Positions 8,380 through 14,666 of a DNA stretch of 16,575 bases are shown in pieces. The notes below the pieces were generated by a model that ran no database searches, was not told the origin of the DNA, and worked only from the letters and a program-made list of their open reading frames with translations. This DNA comes from Spirogloea muscicola (lineage: Eukaryota; Streptophyta; Zygnematophyceae; Spirogloeales; Spirogloeaceae), in NCBI GenBank assembly GCA_009602725.1, contig WELB01000346.1:1-16575 (forward strand), given 5' to 3'. The translations under genes were made by a program, and so were the position numbers. Positions within the stretch are counted from its first letter, which is position 1; every line of letters begins with the position of its first letter.

Positions 8380-8407
8380 AGAAATTCTAAGCTTTTTTAG
8401 AATTTCT
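8380..8407. repeat. AT-rich inverted repeat
   Basis: AGAAATTCTA (8380-8389) and TAGAATTTCT (8398-8407) are perfect 10-bp inverted arms around an 8-base T-rich loop. It lies between two LINE copies in a locally AT-rich patch. No function is assigned. Confidence 0.8.
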
Positions 8408-8475
8408 AGAAGCTCGCAACCCTGAATCCTGGTGGGCTGGCCATTGCCCGGCATTAGTCAGAGCTGTTTCTTTGA

Positions 8476-8817
8476 CGGAAACACTCGGACCACCCGATGG
8501 GAGACGAGTTTGTTCCACTGGCAGTCGACGTGCACGGAGCCTTCGGCCAAAAACGGCTCGACTTGCTTCACCGCCTTGCGCAGCGTGCAGCGGCCCGCCG
8601 CCTCGGGCAGCAGGGCGAGCAGCCCGGCTTCAATGTTGCTGGGTACCTCGCTCAAGTCTTCCGAATGCGTTTGGCCATCTCGCTGCAGCGGTCCGTTGCC
8701 TTCGCGGTTCACTTGCGCGCAGGCCGAGCTTTGGCGGCGGCCTCCGGCTTCCGTCAAGGCGACGTCTTTCCGCCGGCTAGCTACTCAGACTTGCATCTCC
8801 TGACTAGAGGTTACTGA
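8476..8817 (+). pseudogene. LINE ORF C-terminal end, best-preserved terminal module
   Basis: A single open frame runs from just after an in-frame TGA (8473-8475) to the stop at 8815-8817. It reads RKHSDHPMGDEFVPLAVDVH, then FGQKRLDLLHRLAQRAAARR, EQPGFNVAGYLAQVFRMRLA, VAFAVHLRAGRALAAASGF and finally SYSDLHLLTRGY. 'F-x-PLA-x-(D/E)-x-x-G' followed by a Leu-rich 'LLxxLA' helix is typical of C-terminal regions after the finger in many non-LTR retrotransposon polyproteins; that assignment is from family knowledge. The finger and endonuclease-like core are missing upstream, so this is a 5'-truncated copy. Its own 3' UTR and B-type hairpin tail follow at 8818-8957. Confidence 0.75.
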
Positions 8818-8957
8818 TGAGCATTCCCGGGCTGATGTCTTAGTCCTAGTCCTTCGCACTCCGGCTCCTTCAGACCTTGTCCATTTTTCTCTTTTATTTC
8901 CTTGTTTTTCCTTTGGCTGGCCTCCCAGCCACCAGTCAATGTGGCCGCGCTTTCTCC
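8818..8957 (+). mobile_element. 3' UTR and B-type hairpin tail of the LINE copy
   Basis: After the stop codon comes CTGATGTCTTAGTCCTAGTC, then CAGACCTTGTCCATT, a GGCTGGCCTCCCAGCC hairpin, CCAGTCAATGTGG and CCGCGCTTTCT. The same order, reversed, occurs at 15138-15250. A pyrimidine-rich stretch of about 20 bases (tttctcttttatttccttgt) is extra here compared with the copies at 11687 and 15138. Confidence 0.75.
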
Positions 8958-8984
8958 CGTAAACGGCGCCGGTGGCGGAAGCGG

Positions 8985-9030
8985 CCCGCCACCGCCACCG
9001 CCACCGCCCGCCACCGCCACCGCCACCGCG
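8985..9030. repeat. CCACCG/CCGCCA microsatellite
   Basis: Runs of CCGCCA and CCACCG with CCCGCC interruptions give a strongly GC-skewed simple repeat, preceded by a partly complementary GGTGGCGGAAGCGG. It sits directly after the LINE tail and before the palindrome at 9057. Confidence 0.85.
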
Positions 9031-9056
9031 GGGCGGCAGAAGGCGGTATTTCTGGT

Positions 9057-9136
9057 CTAGCCATCGCAGCCATCCAGGATGGCTGTGACCATCGCAGCCA
9101 TCCATCACAGCCATCCTGGATGGCTGTGATGGCTAG
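9057..9136. repeat. Near-perfect 32-bp palindrome with internally palindromic arms
   Basis: Arm 9057-9088 (CTAGCCATCGCAGCCATCC...) and arm 9105-9136 are reverse complements with one mismatch (G at 9065 against the A expected), around a 16-base spacer. Each arm itself contains CAGCCATCC-N-GGATGGCTG, a 9-bp hairpin with a one-base loop. The spacer repeats the CATCGCAGCCATCC unit. The structure could extrude as a multi-branched cruciform or be a foldback element. Confidence 0.9.
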
Positions 9137-9292
9137 GCCTCCAATCGTTCCATGCGCCCCGCGCGTCTTCTCTCTTTCTCCGTGTTATGTAGCATTGTTT
9201 AGTCTGCACTCGACTCTGCCTGAACAATGTATTGGCTTGAATTGGCCTCCCTTTCGTTCCATGCGCCCCGCGCGCCTTCTCTCTCTTTCCGT
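9136..9292. repeat. Duplicated ~49-bp block, 108-bp period
   Basis: GGCCTCC...TCGTTCCATGCGCCCCGCGCG followed by a CTTCTCTCT-rich run and CCGT occurs at 9136-9184 and again at 9244-9292, with a few substitutions. The intervening ~60 bases are unique. No gene is recognised in the block. Confidence 0.75.
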
Positions 9293-9338
9293 ACTTTTAG
9301 TAGCGTCTCGGGATTCTGCACCCTAGTGGAAGTCCAGT

Positions 9339-9538
9339 GGGACCCACTTCCAGGACCCTAGCCTCTCTGATTTGCGGCTGCTTAGCAGGGGTTACTGAGT
9401 AATTTGTAGCTGCTTTCTTTCTTTGTGTGCTTTGGTTTCTTAGCGCTTCCTCTGGCTTCCTCTGGCCCCCTTATCGTTCTTTGTTCATTCTTTTTTGGGC
9501 TGGCTTGTCCAGCCCCTATCCTCAATGGGCGAGCCCTT
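9339..9538 (+). mobile_element. LINE 3' end, inverted near-identical copy of 4531-4730
   Basis: This starts at GGGACCCACTTCCAGG, encodes the terminal LRLLSRGY with TGA at 9396-9398, and runs through the 3' UTR to the A-type hairpin and GGGCGAGCCCTT. It has the same 200-base length as 4531-4730 and differs at only about three positions. Left of 9339 the flank (agtccagt) no longer matches other LINE copies, so it is 5'-truncated. The right end lies about 100 bases before the ATG of the predicted gene at 9641, so it could contribute to that gene's upstream region. Confidence 0.88.
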
Positions 9539-9640
9539 CCAATTCTACCACCCTCGGCCCCCGACTGCCACATCCGGTGCGCAGCAACACCCCGCCGTCC
9601 TCCGCCGTTGCGCCCGCGCCGGCCCGCGGCGCCCCCCACC

Positions 9641-10106
9641 ATGCGCGACGCCAGCGACGACGGCTCCGGGCTCAACAGCGTCAACAGCGCGCCGCACACC
9701 GGGGCCCTCTCCGAAGCCCACGCCCCCGCCTCCGACCGCCTCCCCGCCCGCCCCTCCAACCCCCTCCTGGCACGCCCCGCCCTCTCTGCCCCCCGCTCCC
9801 ACGACTCGCGCTGCCCTGCCTGCAACGCTGCACTGCTGACGGGCTGCCCCCCGCCGGCAGGTGCTGTACCACGTCATCAAGACGATCGGAGACGGCCTCC
9901 TGCGCCAGTGGCAGACGCCCAGCACCAACTGGCAGAAGGCCAAGAACCTGCGCCTGCTCCTCCTGCAGGCCTCCTGTGACGTCCACCTCGCACTCCTCAA
10001 GCTCTCCGAGCGCATCCCCCGATTCCCACCCCTTGTGGAAGCAAGGCTGGAGGAATTCGTCGGCGCCATCCATGTTGCTCGGAGCACCTGCCAGGGCGTG
10101 ATGACG
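9641..10106 (+). CDS. Predicted spliced gene of unknown function
   Basis: I do not recognise the product. A candidate exon 1 starts at ATG 9641 in CCCACCATGCG context and reads MRDASDDGSGLNS. The only GT in the next 180 bases (9680) could be a donor. The acceptor GGCAG at 9856-9860 leads in the same phase into exon 2, VLYHVIKTIGDGLLRQWQTP, then NWQKAKNLRLLLLQASCDVH, LSERIPRFPPLVEARLEEFV and AIHVARSTCQ. That stretch looks like a real helical protein: amphipathic, balanced in composition and without stops to 10148. GTGACT at 10107 is a possible second donor, and the acceptor TGCAG at 10403-10407 would add AWTPAALQYLSPLSAAQADF, SEKHNGVLALLEVLLGIHK and a stop near 10602. Exon 3 and the exact ends are inference. 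The gene sits in transposon debris and could itself be a gene fragment. Confidence 0.4.
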
Positions 10107-10724
10107 GTGACTCTTGCTAACCGAGGTCCCTTCTTGTGGCATGCCTAGGTTGTGACACGCCTGCTCGTGTGCTCTGTCCGCTCTTGCACAGAGAGCACTC
10201 CCTTGTCTGGCTACTTTAGCCCAAATTCGGCTAGCCCCGTCCCCTAACAGAAGAGGGAGGAGAGTGGCACTGCTAAGGCTTTCATTGTAGAGTCTGAGCG
10301 ATCTTGACGAGCACAGTCTTGGCAGTGAGCACGATGTGGTCGAGGGTACGCCCCATTTGACAACCCAAGCTTACAGGCTGTAAGCTTCGCGTTGCCTGAA
10401 TGTGCAGGCTTGGACCCCTGCCGCACTTCAGTACTTGTCGCCACTGAGTGCTGCTCAGGCTGACTTCTCTGAGAAGCACAATGGGGTGTTGGCCCTGTTA
10501 GAAGTGTTACTTGGAATACACAAGTCGGAGAGCAAAGACAGAGCAAGAGTCGGAGAGCAAAAGGTTGGTGGTCGATCCAAAACCCCATTACGTTGCTGGT
10601 AGCGGTTGTTCAGTCAAGCTGTTGATGCTTGAGAGAAACAAGCTAGAGCTTAGCAGCTCTGAGCTGATTATTACTGGGACTGTTCTGTATGTCGCGGTGC
10701 TCTCAGGTTGTACCATCTGCGCCT
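10107..10724. other. Proposed intron and last exon of the unknown gene; otherwise unassigned
   Basis: This may contain intron 2 (10107-10407) and exon 3 (10408 to about 10602) of the gene at 9641. An alternative minus-strand frame (10282-10479) ends with MGRTLDHIVLTAKTVLVKIA and could be a small coding piece instead; the two cannot both be right and neither is recognised. GTCGGAGAGCAAA is repeated at 10527 and 10549. Confidence 0.3.
10367..10387. repeat. Perfect 10-bp palindrome with one-base centre
   Basis: AAGCTTACAG, G, CTGTAAGCTT. It lies in the proposed intron of the unknown gene. No function is assigned. Confidence 0.85.
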
Positions 10725-10796
10725 CTCACTTTGCTCCAGCAAACCCAGGCGTTCGCCGTGCATCTGCGGCAGGCCACACATAGATTGCTGGGCGGC
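10725..10796 (+). pseudogene. Possible short LINE C-terminal fragment
   Basis: The frame reads LTLLQQTQAFAVHLRQATHR, comparable to LAISLQRSVAFAVHLRAGRA of the copy at 8476-8817. The nucleotide sequence gttcgccgtgcatctgcg also resembles the corresponding LINE DNA. The match is short and is followed directly by the hairpin at 10801, so this is a tentative call. Confidence 0.35.
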
Positions 10797-10800
10797 GAAG

Positions 10801-10924
10801 CAGACCTCAGGCCCGCGGTCGCGCGGCCTGAGGTCTGGGCCAGAGGGAGCTATGGCGAGCTCCCATCTCAGCACGAGCGAGCGACGCGCTTAGAGTGTTA
10901 GCTCGCTCGCTCGGAGCGCGTCGC
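10801..10924. repeat. Cluster of three GC-rich inverted repeats
   Basis: Three hairpins follow one another. CAGACCTCAGGCC (10801-10813) pairs perfectly with GGCCTGAGGTCTG (10825-10837). GGGAGCT and AGCTCCC flank ATGGCG at 10845-10864. GCGACGCGCT (10881-10890) pairs with AGCGCGTCGC (10915-10924), with further CGAGCGAGC/GCTCGCTCG complementarity inside and outside it. They lie between two LINE fragments. The function is unknown. Confidence 0.85.
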
Positions 10925-11065
10925 GTGGGGACCAGCCCTCACCAAGAGCGCAAATGCGGATGCGGCCGGACGGGCCCGTGCCGCGGCTGCCTGCACCCCA
11001 CACTCGCTGCCGGCCCCCCGCCAGCCCGCCTTGTGCTGCAGGGGACTGGGTGGGCGGCATCCGGC

Positions 11066-11284
11066 TGCCTCTGCTGCCTCTGGCTCTGGCCGGGGGACCC
11101 ACTTCCAGGAGCCTAGCATCTCTGTTCTGCGGCTGCTTAGCAGGGGTTACTGAGTGATTCGTAGCTGCTTTGTTTCTGTGTGTGCTTGTTATACTCAGCG
11201 CTTCCCCTGGCCCCCTTCCCGTACCTTGGTCATTCATTTTTTGGCTGGCTTTTCCACTATCCTCCTTGGGCGAGCACTTTCTTC
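11066..11284 (+). mobile_element. LINE 3' end with C-terminus, UTR and tail
   Basis: CTGCTGCCTCTGGCTCTGGC followed by GGGGGACCCACTTCCAGGAG matches the region encoding ACGSGQGTHFQEPS in the copy at 15505. The terminal block (LRLLSRGY, TGA at 11151-11153) and the UTR with TTCGTAGCTGCTTTGTTTCT continue to a degraded A-type hairpin and GGGCGAGCACTTTCTT at 11284. The hairpin's right arm is damaged (TTCCACTATCC in place of CCAGCCCCTATCC). Similarity fades upstream of about 11066. Confidence 0.8.
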
Positions 11285-11356
11285 ATCCGGGGTGGCCCCT
11301 TTGTGGGTCTCGACACGCCGAGGCCCCCAGCCGAGATCGTCGTGAAATAGAGAGAT

Positions 11357-11484
11357 GGCTCGCCCATAGAAAAAGAGGGGCTAGCATTGTCCATTCTTTT
11401 TGGGCTGGCATTGCCGGCCCCTCATCTCCATGGGCGAGCACTTTCTTCTTCTTCTGCAAAGCCAGCCCAGAAAAGAATGGACAG
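11357..11484. mobile_element. Compound of three LINE hairpin tails in alternating orientation
   Basis: Bases 11357-11387 are a minus-oriented partial tail (GGCTCGCCCATAG...GGGGCTAGCA). Bases 11388-11454 are a plus-oriented complete tail: TTGTCCATTC, the hairpin GGGCTGGCATTGCCGGCCC, GGGCGAGCACTTTCTTCTTC. Bases 11460-11484 are a second minus-oriented partial tail (GCCAGCCC...AATGGACA). The middle copy keeps a stem despite substitutions, with a G-U type change in the right arm. It ends in a CTT run resembling a LINE microsatellite tail. Confidence 0.7.
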
Positions 11485-11686
11485 TGTCCGAAGACCGCAA
11501 AAGCCACAACAGTGCCCGAAATGACAAAACTACACACGAAATAGTGCACATGGATGCTCACAATAGGCGCCCGTGTGGGGGGATTCTCTGACCGCGCTTG
11601 CTTTACCCACGGCGGAGCACAGGCCTGCAACTGAGGGTTTGCTGCCCGCCACGCTGGCAAGTCGTGAGAGCGACGCCTGGTGAGTG

Positions 11687-11750
11687 CAGACCTTGTCCAT
11701 CCTTTGGGCTGGCCTTTCCCAGCCACCAGTCAATCTGGCCGCGCTTTCTC
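11687..11750 (+). mobile_element. Isolated B-type LINE tail
   Basis: CAGACCTTGTCCATCC, the hairpin GGGCTGGCCTTTCCCAGCC, CCAGTCAATCTGG and CCGCGCTTTCTC occur without any LINE coding end. The flanks TGGTGAGTG (left) and TGGTATAGTG (right) are similar and may be a worn target duplication, but that is tentative. Confidence 0.7.
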
Positions 11751-11819
11751 TGGTATAGTGGCCTTGTCAGGTTTAGCGCCTTCTTTCTCTGGTCCCAACA
11801 GGCCGGCGGAGGGGAGCCC

Positions 11820-11884
11820 TTGTCCCTATTGGCGAAAAATCGCCAAGGGGGAAGTCGTAGCTAACTTCGAGTTAGCTACGACTT
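11820..11884. repeat. LTR-like direct repeat with a perfect 14-bp hairpin
   Basis: TTGTCC...GGCGA-AAAA-TCGCC-AAGGGGGAAGTC followed by GCTAAC-TTCGA-GTTAGC aligns over about 60 bases with 14737-14793, on the far side of the copia element, so it is probably a remnant of the 5' LTR. Bases 11852-11865 (AAGTCGTAGCTAAC) and 11871-11884 are perfect inverted repeats around TTCGA. The 14737 copy has only a partial version of this stem. Copia coding sequence starts only a few bases after it, so the rest of the LTR, the primer-binding site and gag have been lost. Confidence 0.65.
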
Positions 11885-11890
11885 GGGGGG

Positions 11891-12290
11891 ATGACTCAAG
11901 GTGGGGAGAGAGAGGTCACTTTGACTGATGTGCTGCTAGTGTCGGGAAATGCAAGAAACCTGCTGTTAGTCCAGCAGGCAAGCGACAACGGAGCGAACTT
12001 CAAAATCAACGACGGCAATTGCGTGTTCAGCAACAAGAAGGGCGAGCTGCTGGAAGTGGCCAGGATGCATGACAATCAATTTTTGCTGAGGAGCAAGACC
12101 CAATAGGTGGAGACTGCATCAGTTCTGGCAGCTACAGCAAGTTCAACACCAAGTTCCCTCAAGCTGTGGCACCTAGACTTGGCCACCTGGAAGAAGAACA
12201 GCTGAAGTTGCTCCCATCCCTGAAGATGGTGGAAGGGGTCACCACCGAAGATTGGAAGACCCGGGAGCTCGGCATCTGCAAGGGTGCCAG
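11891..12290 (+). pseudogene. copia pol: end of protease and gag-pre-integrase region
   Basis: The frame 11891-12106 reads VTLTDVLLVSGNARNLLLVQ, then GANFKINDGNCVFSNKKGE. This corresponds to the copia pattern 'L-x-DVLyVPgl-x-x-NLLSV'. In a second frame near 12166-12290 comes RLGHLEEEQLKLLPSLKMV followed by ELGICKGAS, the 'WHxRLGH...C' zinc-binding start of copia integrase. LWH is still readable just upstream in another frame, so a one-base shift separates the pieces. The integrase catalytic core that should follow is absent. Confidence 0.75.
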
Positions 12291-12436
12291 CTGGGGATGC
12301 AGCAGCCAGAACAGGAGCAGCTGCACCAGGGCAGAACGTCAGCTGAGAAGCAGCCAGAACAGGATGCAGCACCACAGGAGCAGCTAGAGTTTCTGGAAAG
12401 ACCATTAGCCAGGCAGGGACTTGAAGAGAAGCAGCA

Positions 12437-13230
12437 GTGGCAGCAACAGCAGCTCAAGAAGCAGCTCAAGAAGCAGCTCAAAGAGCAACTCAAGAGGCCG
12501 CAACAGCAACAGGAGCTGCAGGAGCAGGTGCTGCAACGAGCGAGCAGGAGCATCATGCCCAAATTGTTGCACAAGCCATGCTGGCTAGTCAGGTGGAGCC
12601 CAGCGCTGAGAAAGGTTGGCTGCAGGAAGCAACAGTGATTGGAGCAGTGCCAGTGGTGGAGCCAGTGGTTAATGACCAGGTTCCAGCCCCAACAGCAGCT
12701 CCAACACAAGCAATGGTGATCGGAGCAGTGCCAGTGGTGGAGCCAGTGATTCAAGACCAGGTTCCAGCCAAAACAGCAGCTCCAATACTAGCTACAGGAG
12801 TTGGAGCAGTGCCAGAGGTGGGGTCAATGGTTCCTGACCAGATTCCAGCTCCAACACCAGCTCCAGCAGCAACGCCAGCTCAAGTTCCAGCAGCAGCGTC
12901 AGCTCCAACACCAGCTTCAGCAACCGTCGCTGTACAGGCTACAACACTTGCAGCAGCTCCAGAACTTGACTCAGAAGGTGCAAGACAGCCTGGAGACCAG
13001 CAGCTGAGAGCTGAAGACCTTCAAGGTATGGAGACTGAGCCTGCTGATCAGGAGAACTCTCAGGAAGACAGTGCAGAGATCACTGGGATACAGCTGAGAA
13101 GGTCTGCAAGACAGCAGAGGAAGCCTGAGCATGTCCTGTTGACCGAGGTGGAGCCTCTTACCTTGGCCGAAGCAAGAAGCAAGACTGATGTCAGCAAGTG
13201 GAAGCAGGCTGCCAAAGAAGAGAGCAGCCA
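12437..13230 (+). pseudogene. copia pol linker between integrase and reverse transcriptase
   Basis: One open frame, starting in a Gln/Ala-rich run (AATAAQEAAQEAAQRATQEA), continues through three 27-residue repeats and a Pro/Ala-rich stretch. It then reads LRRSARQQRKPEHVLLTEVE and PLTLAEARSKTDVSKWKQAA. The last part matches the copia segment 'RRSxRxRKP...EPxTxxEAxxSxDAxKWxxAMxEE' that precedes the reverse transcriptase. The low-complexity portion is longer than I would expect. The frame enters the CAG tract as poly-Ser, which cannot be the reverse transcriptase frame. Confidence 0.65.
12635..12877. repeat. 81-bp tandem repeat, three units
   Basis: Units begin at 12635, 12716 and 12797. They encode 27-residue repeats with the core GAVPVVEPV, then DQVPAPTAAP. 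The third unit is more diverged (GAVPEVGSM). The period is an exact codon multiple, so the array expanded without breaking the frame. Confidence 0.88.
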
Positions 13231-13490
13231 CAGCAGCAGCAGCAGGTGCAGCAGCAGCAGCAACAGGTGCAGCAGGAGCAGCAGCCAGTGCAGCAGCAGC
13301 AACAGGTGCAGCAGCAGCAGCAGCCAGTGCAGCAGCAGCAGCAGCAGGTGCAGCAGCAGCAGCAACAGGTGCAGCAGCAGCAGCAGCCAGTGCAGCAGCA
13401 GCAGCAGGTGCAGCAGCAGCAGCCGGAGCAGCAGCAGCAGCAGCCAGAGCTGCAACAGCAGCAGCAGCCGGAGCAGCAGATCAGCAGTAG
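13225..13490. repeat. Large CAG/CAA tract with GTGCAG-phased minisatellite structure
   Basis: About 265 bases consist almost entirely of CAG and CAA codons, with GTG or CCAGTG inserted every 15-30 bases. In frame 1 this gives VQQQQQ and PVQQQQQ units, in the other frames poly-Ser or poly-Ala, and on the minus strand Leu- or Cys-rich shadows. It lies exactly where the N-terminal part of the copia reverse transcriptase should be. Confidence 0.92.
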
Positions 13491-13533
13491 CCGGTGCGGC
13501 ACAAGAGCAGCAGCCGGAGCAACAGAACTGCAG

Positions 13534-13949
13534 CAGCTGGTGCAGCTGAAGAGAAGTCTGTACAGCTTCAAGCAAGCACCCAGGACGTGGATCAAGAAGA
13601 CTGACCAGTACCTGGCAGAGCAAGACTTCAGGAAGACCGACGCAGATACAGGTCTGCACATCCAGCAGACTGCAGAAGAAGAAGTCTACATTGATCCATA
13701 TATGGACGACTTGCTCATCCTGGCAAGAAGGCTGCAGGACCTCGAGAGAGTGGAGACGCAACTGTCAGTTGAATCAGGATGCAAGACATGGGAGAAATCA
13801 AGTTCCTCCTTGAGTTCCAGGTGAAGCGAGACCAACTCAAGACACAGGTGGAGTTGGGTCAAGAGCTTTACTTGGAGCAGGTCCTGAAGAACCACAACAT
13901 GGACAGCAGCAAGCGCACTCTGACACCTGCAGGAGCTTTGAAGCAGTGA
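13534..13949 (+). pseudogene. copia reverse transcriptase, C-terminal part
   Basis: In frame 1 the sequence reads LKRSLYSFKQAPRTWIKKTD, then FRKTDADTGLHI and YIDPYMDDLLILARRLQDLE. This matches copia 'LxKALYGLKQAPRxW' and the catalytic YVDDLLI box, here YMDD. A frameshift near 13779 moves the frame to MQDMGEIKFLLEFQVKRDQL, then ELYLEQVLKNHNMDSSKRTL and TPAGALKQ, ending in TGA (13947-13949). The upstream half of the domain, including its first catalytic Asp, is replaced by the CAG tract, so the enzyme cannot be active. Confidence 0.88.
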
Positions 13950-14666
13950 AGAGCAAGGCTCAAAAGGAAGTGGAGTTCCCTCATGCACAGGAGTCTGATG
14001 TTCCAGAGACCTGTTATTGCTGTGGCCATGAGCCAAACAAGCCAGCATATGGCAAACACAAGCCCAAGACACTGGACTGCCATGAACACCCTCTACAGGT
14101 ACCTTAGGGGCACAACAGATTTCCATCTGGTCTACAAGGGAGGCACTGAGCAGGAAACCCTTCAAGGGTACAGTGATGCTAACTGGGGAGGTGAGACAAC
14201 TACAAGGAGTACCACAGGATATGTCCTCCTGCTCTCAGGTGGAGCCATCTCATGGGGATCAAAGCTCCAGAAGACAGTGGCTCTCCAGAACAGAGGCTGA
14301 GTACATGGCGCTCACTCAAGCCACTAAGGAAGCAGTGTGGATTAGGAGGCTTCTCCAAGAGCTCAACTACCAGCAGAAGGAGGTGACAGAGATCTACTCT
14401 GATAACCTTAGTGCAATCTTTGTGTCCAAGAATTGCTGTCTTCCGTGCTAGAACTAAGCATGTGGATAGACAGTATCAGTTTGTAAGAGAGGGTGTAGAA
14501 AGTGGGCATGTAGTTCTTCACCATGTACCCACTAGGGAGCAAAGTGGCAGGTATGCTCACTGAGGTAGTCACGGCAGGCTTGCATGAGAACCTAAACCCT
14601 AAATCCCTCTTCTTGGCCTGGCCAAATGTGGCGAAGTGTCTTACTCCTACAGAGGAGGGAGATTGA
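13950..14666 (+). pseudogene. copia RNase H and pol C-terminus
   Basis: After the TGA the frame stays open: RPVIAVAMSQTSQHMANTSP, WTAMNTLYRYLRGTTDFHLV, YSDANWGGETTTRSTTGYVL and GGAISWGSKLQKTVAL. It then shifts to TEAEYMALTQATKEAVWIRR, IYSDNLSAIFVSKN, and shifts again to FRARTKHVDRQYQFVREGVE and VLHHVPTREQ. A last shift gives MLTEVVTAGLHENL and a TGA at 14664-14666. These are the ordered RNase H blocks of copia, including the D (YSDANW), E (TEAEYMAL) and D (YSDNLSA) positions. Three frameshifts break the gene. The stop coincides with the first bases of the 3' LTR. Confidence 0.88.

Noticed and set aside
9057-9136. CRISPR-like array
   Set aside because: The repeats are inverted and spacer-poor, and the context is eukaryotic.
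9425-10101. Long plus-strand frames beginning in the LINE tail and crossing the GC-rich first part of the unknown gene; also minus-strand 9382-9825 and 9545-10142
   Set aside because: Their starts lie in transposon UTR, composition is Pro/Arg/Gly skew from GC-rich DNA, and they conflict with the better supported spliced frame.
10282-10479. Minus-strand small frame ending MGRTLDHIVLTAKTVLVKIA
   Set aside because: The end looks protein-like, but there is no recognised family, no clear splice site, and it overlaps the proposed plus-strand exon; left as an alternative only.
13188-13490. Poly-Ala and poly-Ser open frames on the plus strand
   Set aside because: They are the other two readings of the CAG tract and lead into no recognisable protein.
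13060-13761. Long minus-strand frames rich in Leu or Cys opposite the copia element (also 12239-12754 and 13191-13661)
   Set aside because: They are antisense readings of CAG/CAA repeats, which give CTG/TTG or TGC codons; the plus strand carries recognisable copia domains.
14591-14603. CCTAAACCCTAAA resembling telomere sequence
   Set aside because: It lies inside the coding end of copia pol (HENLNPKSL), with under two repeat units; treated as chance.
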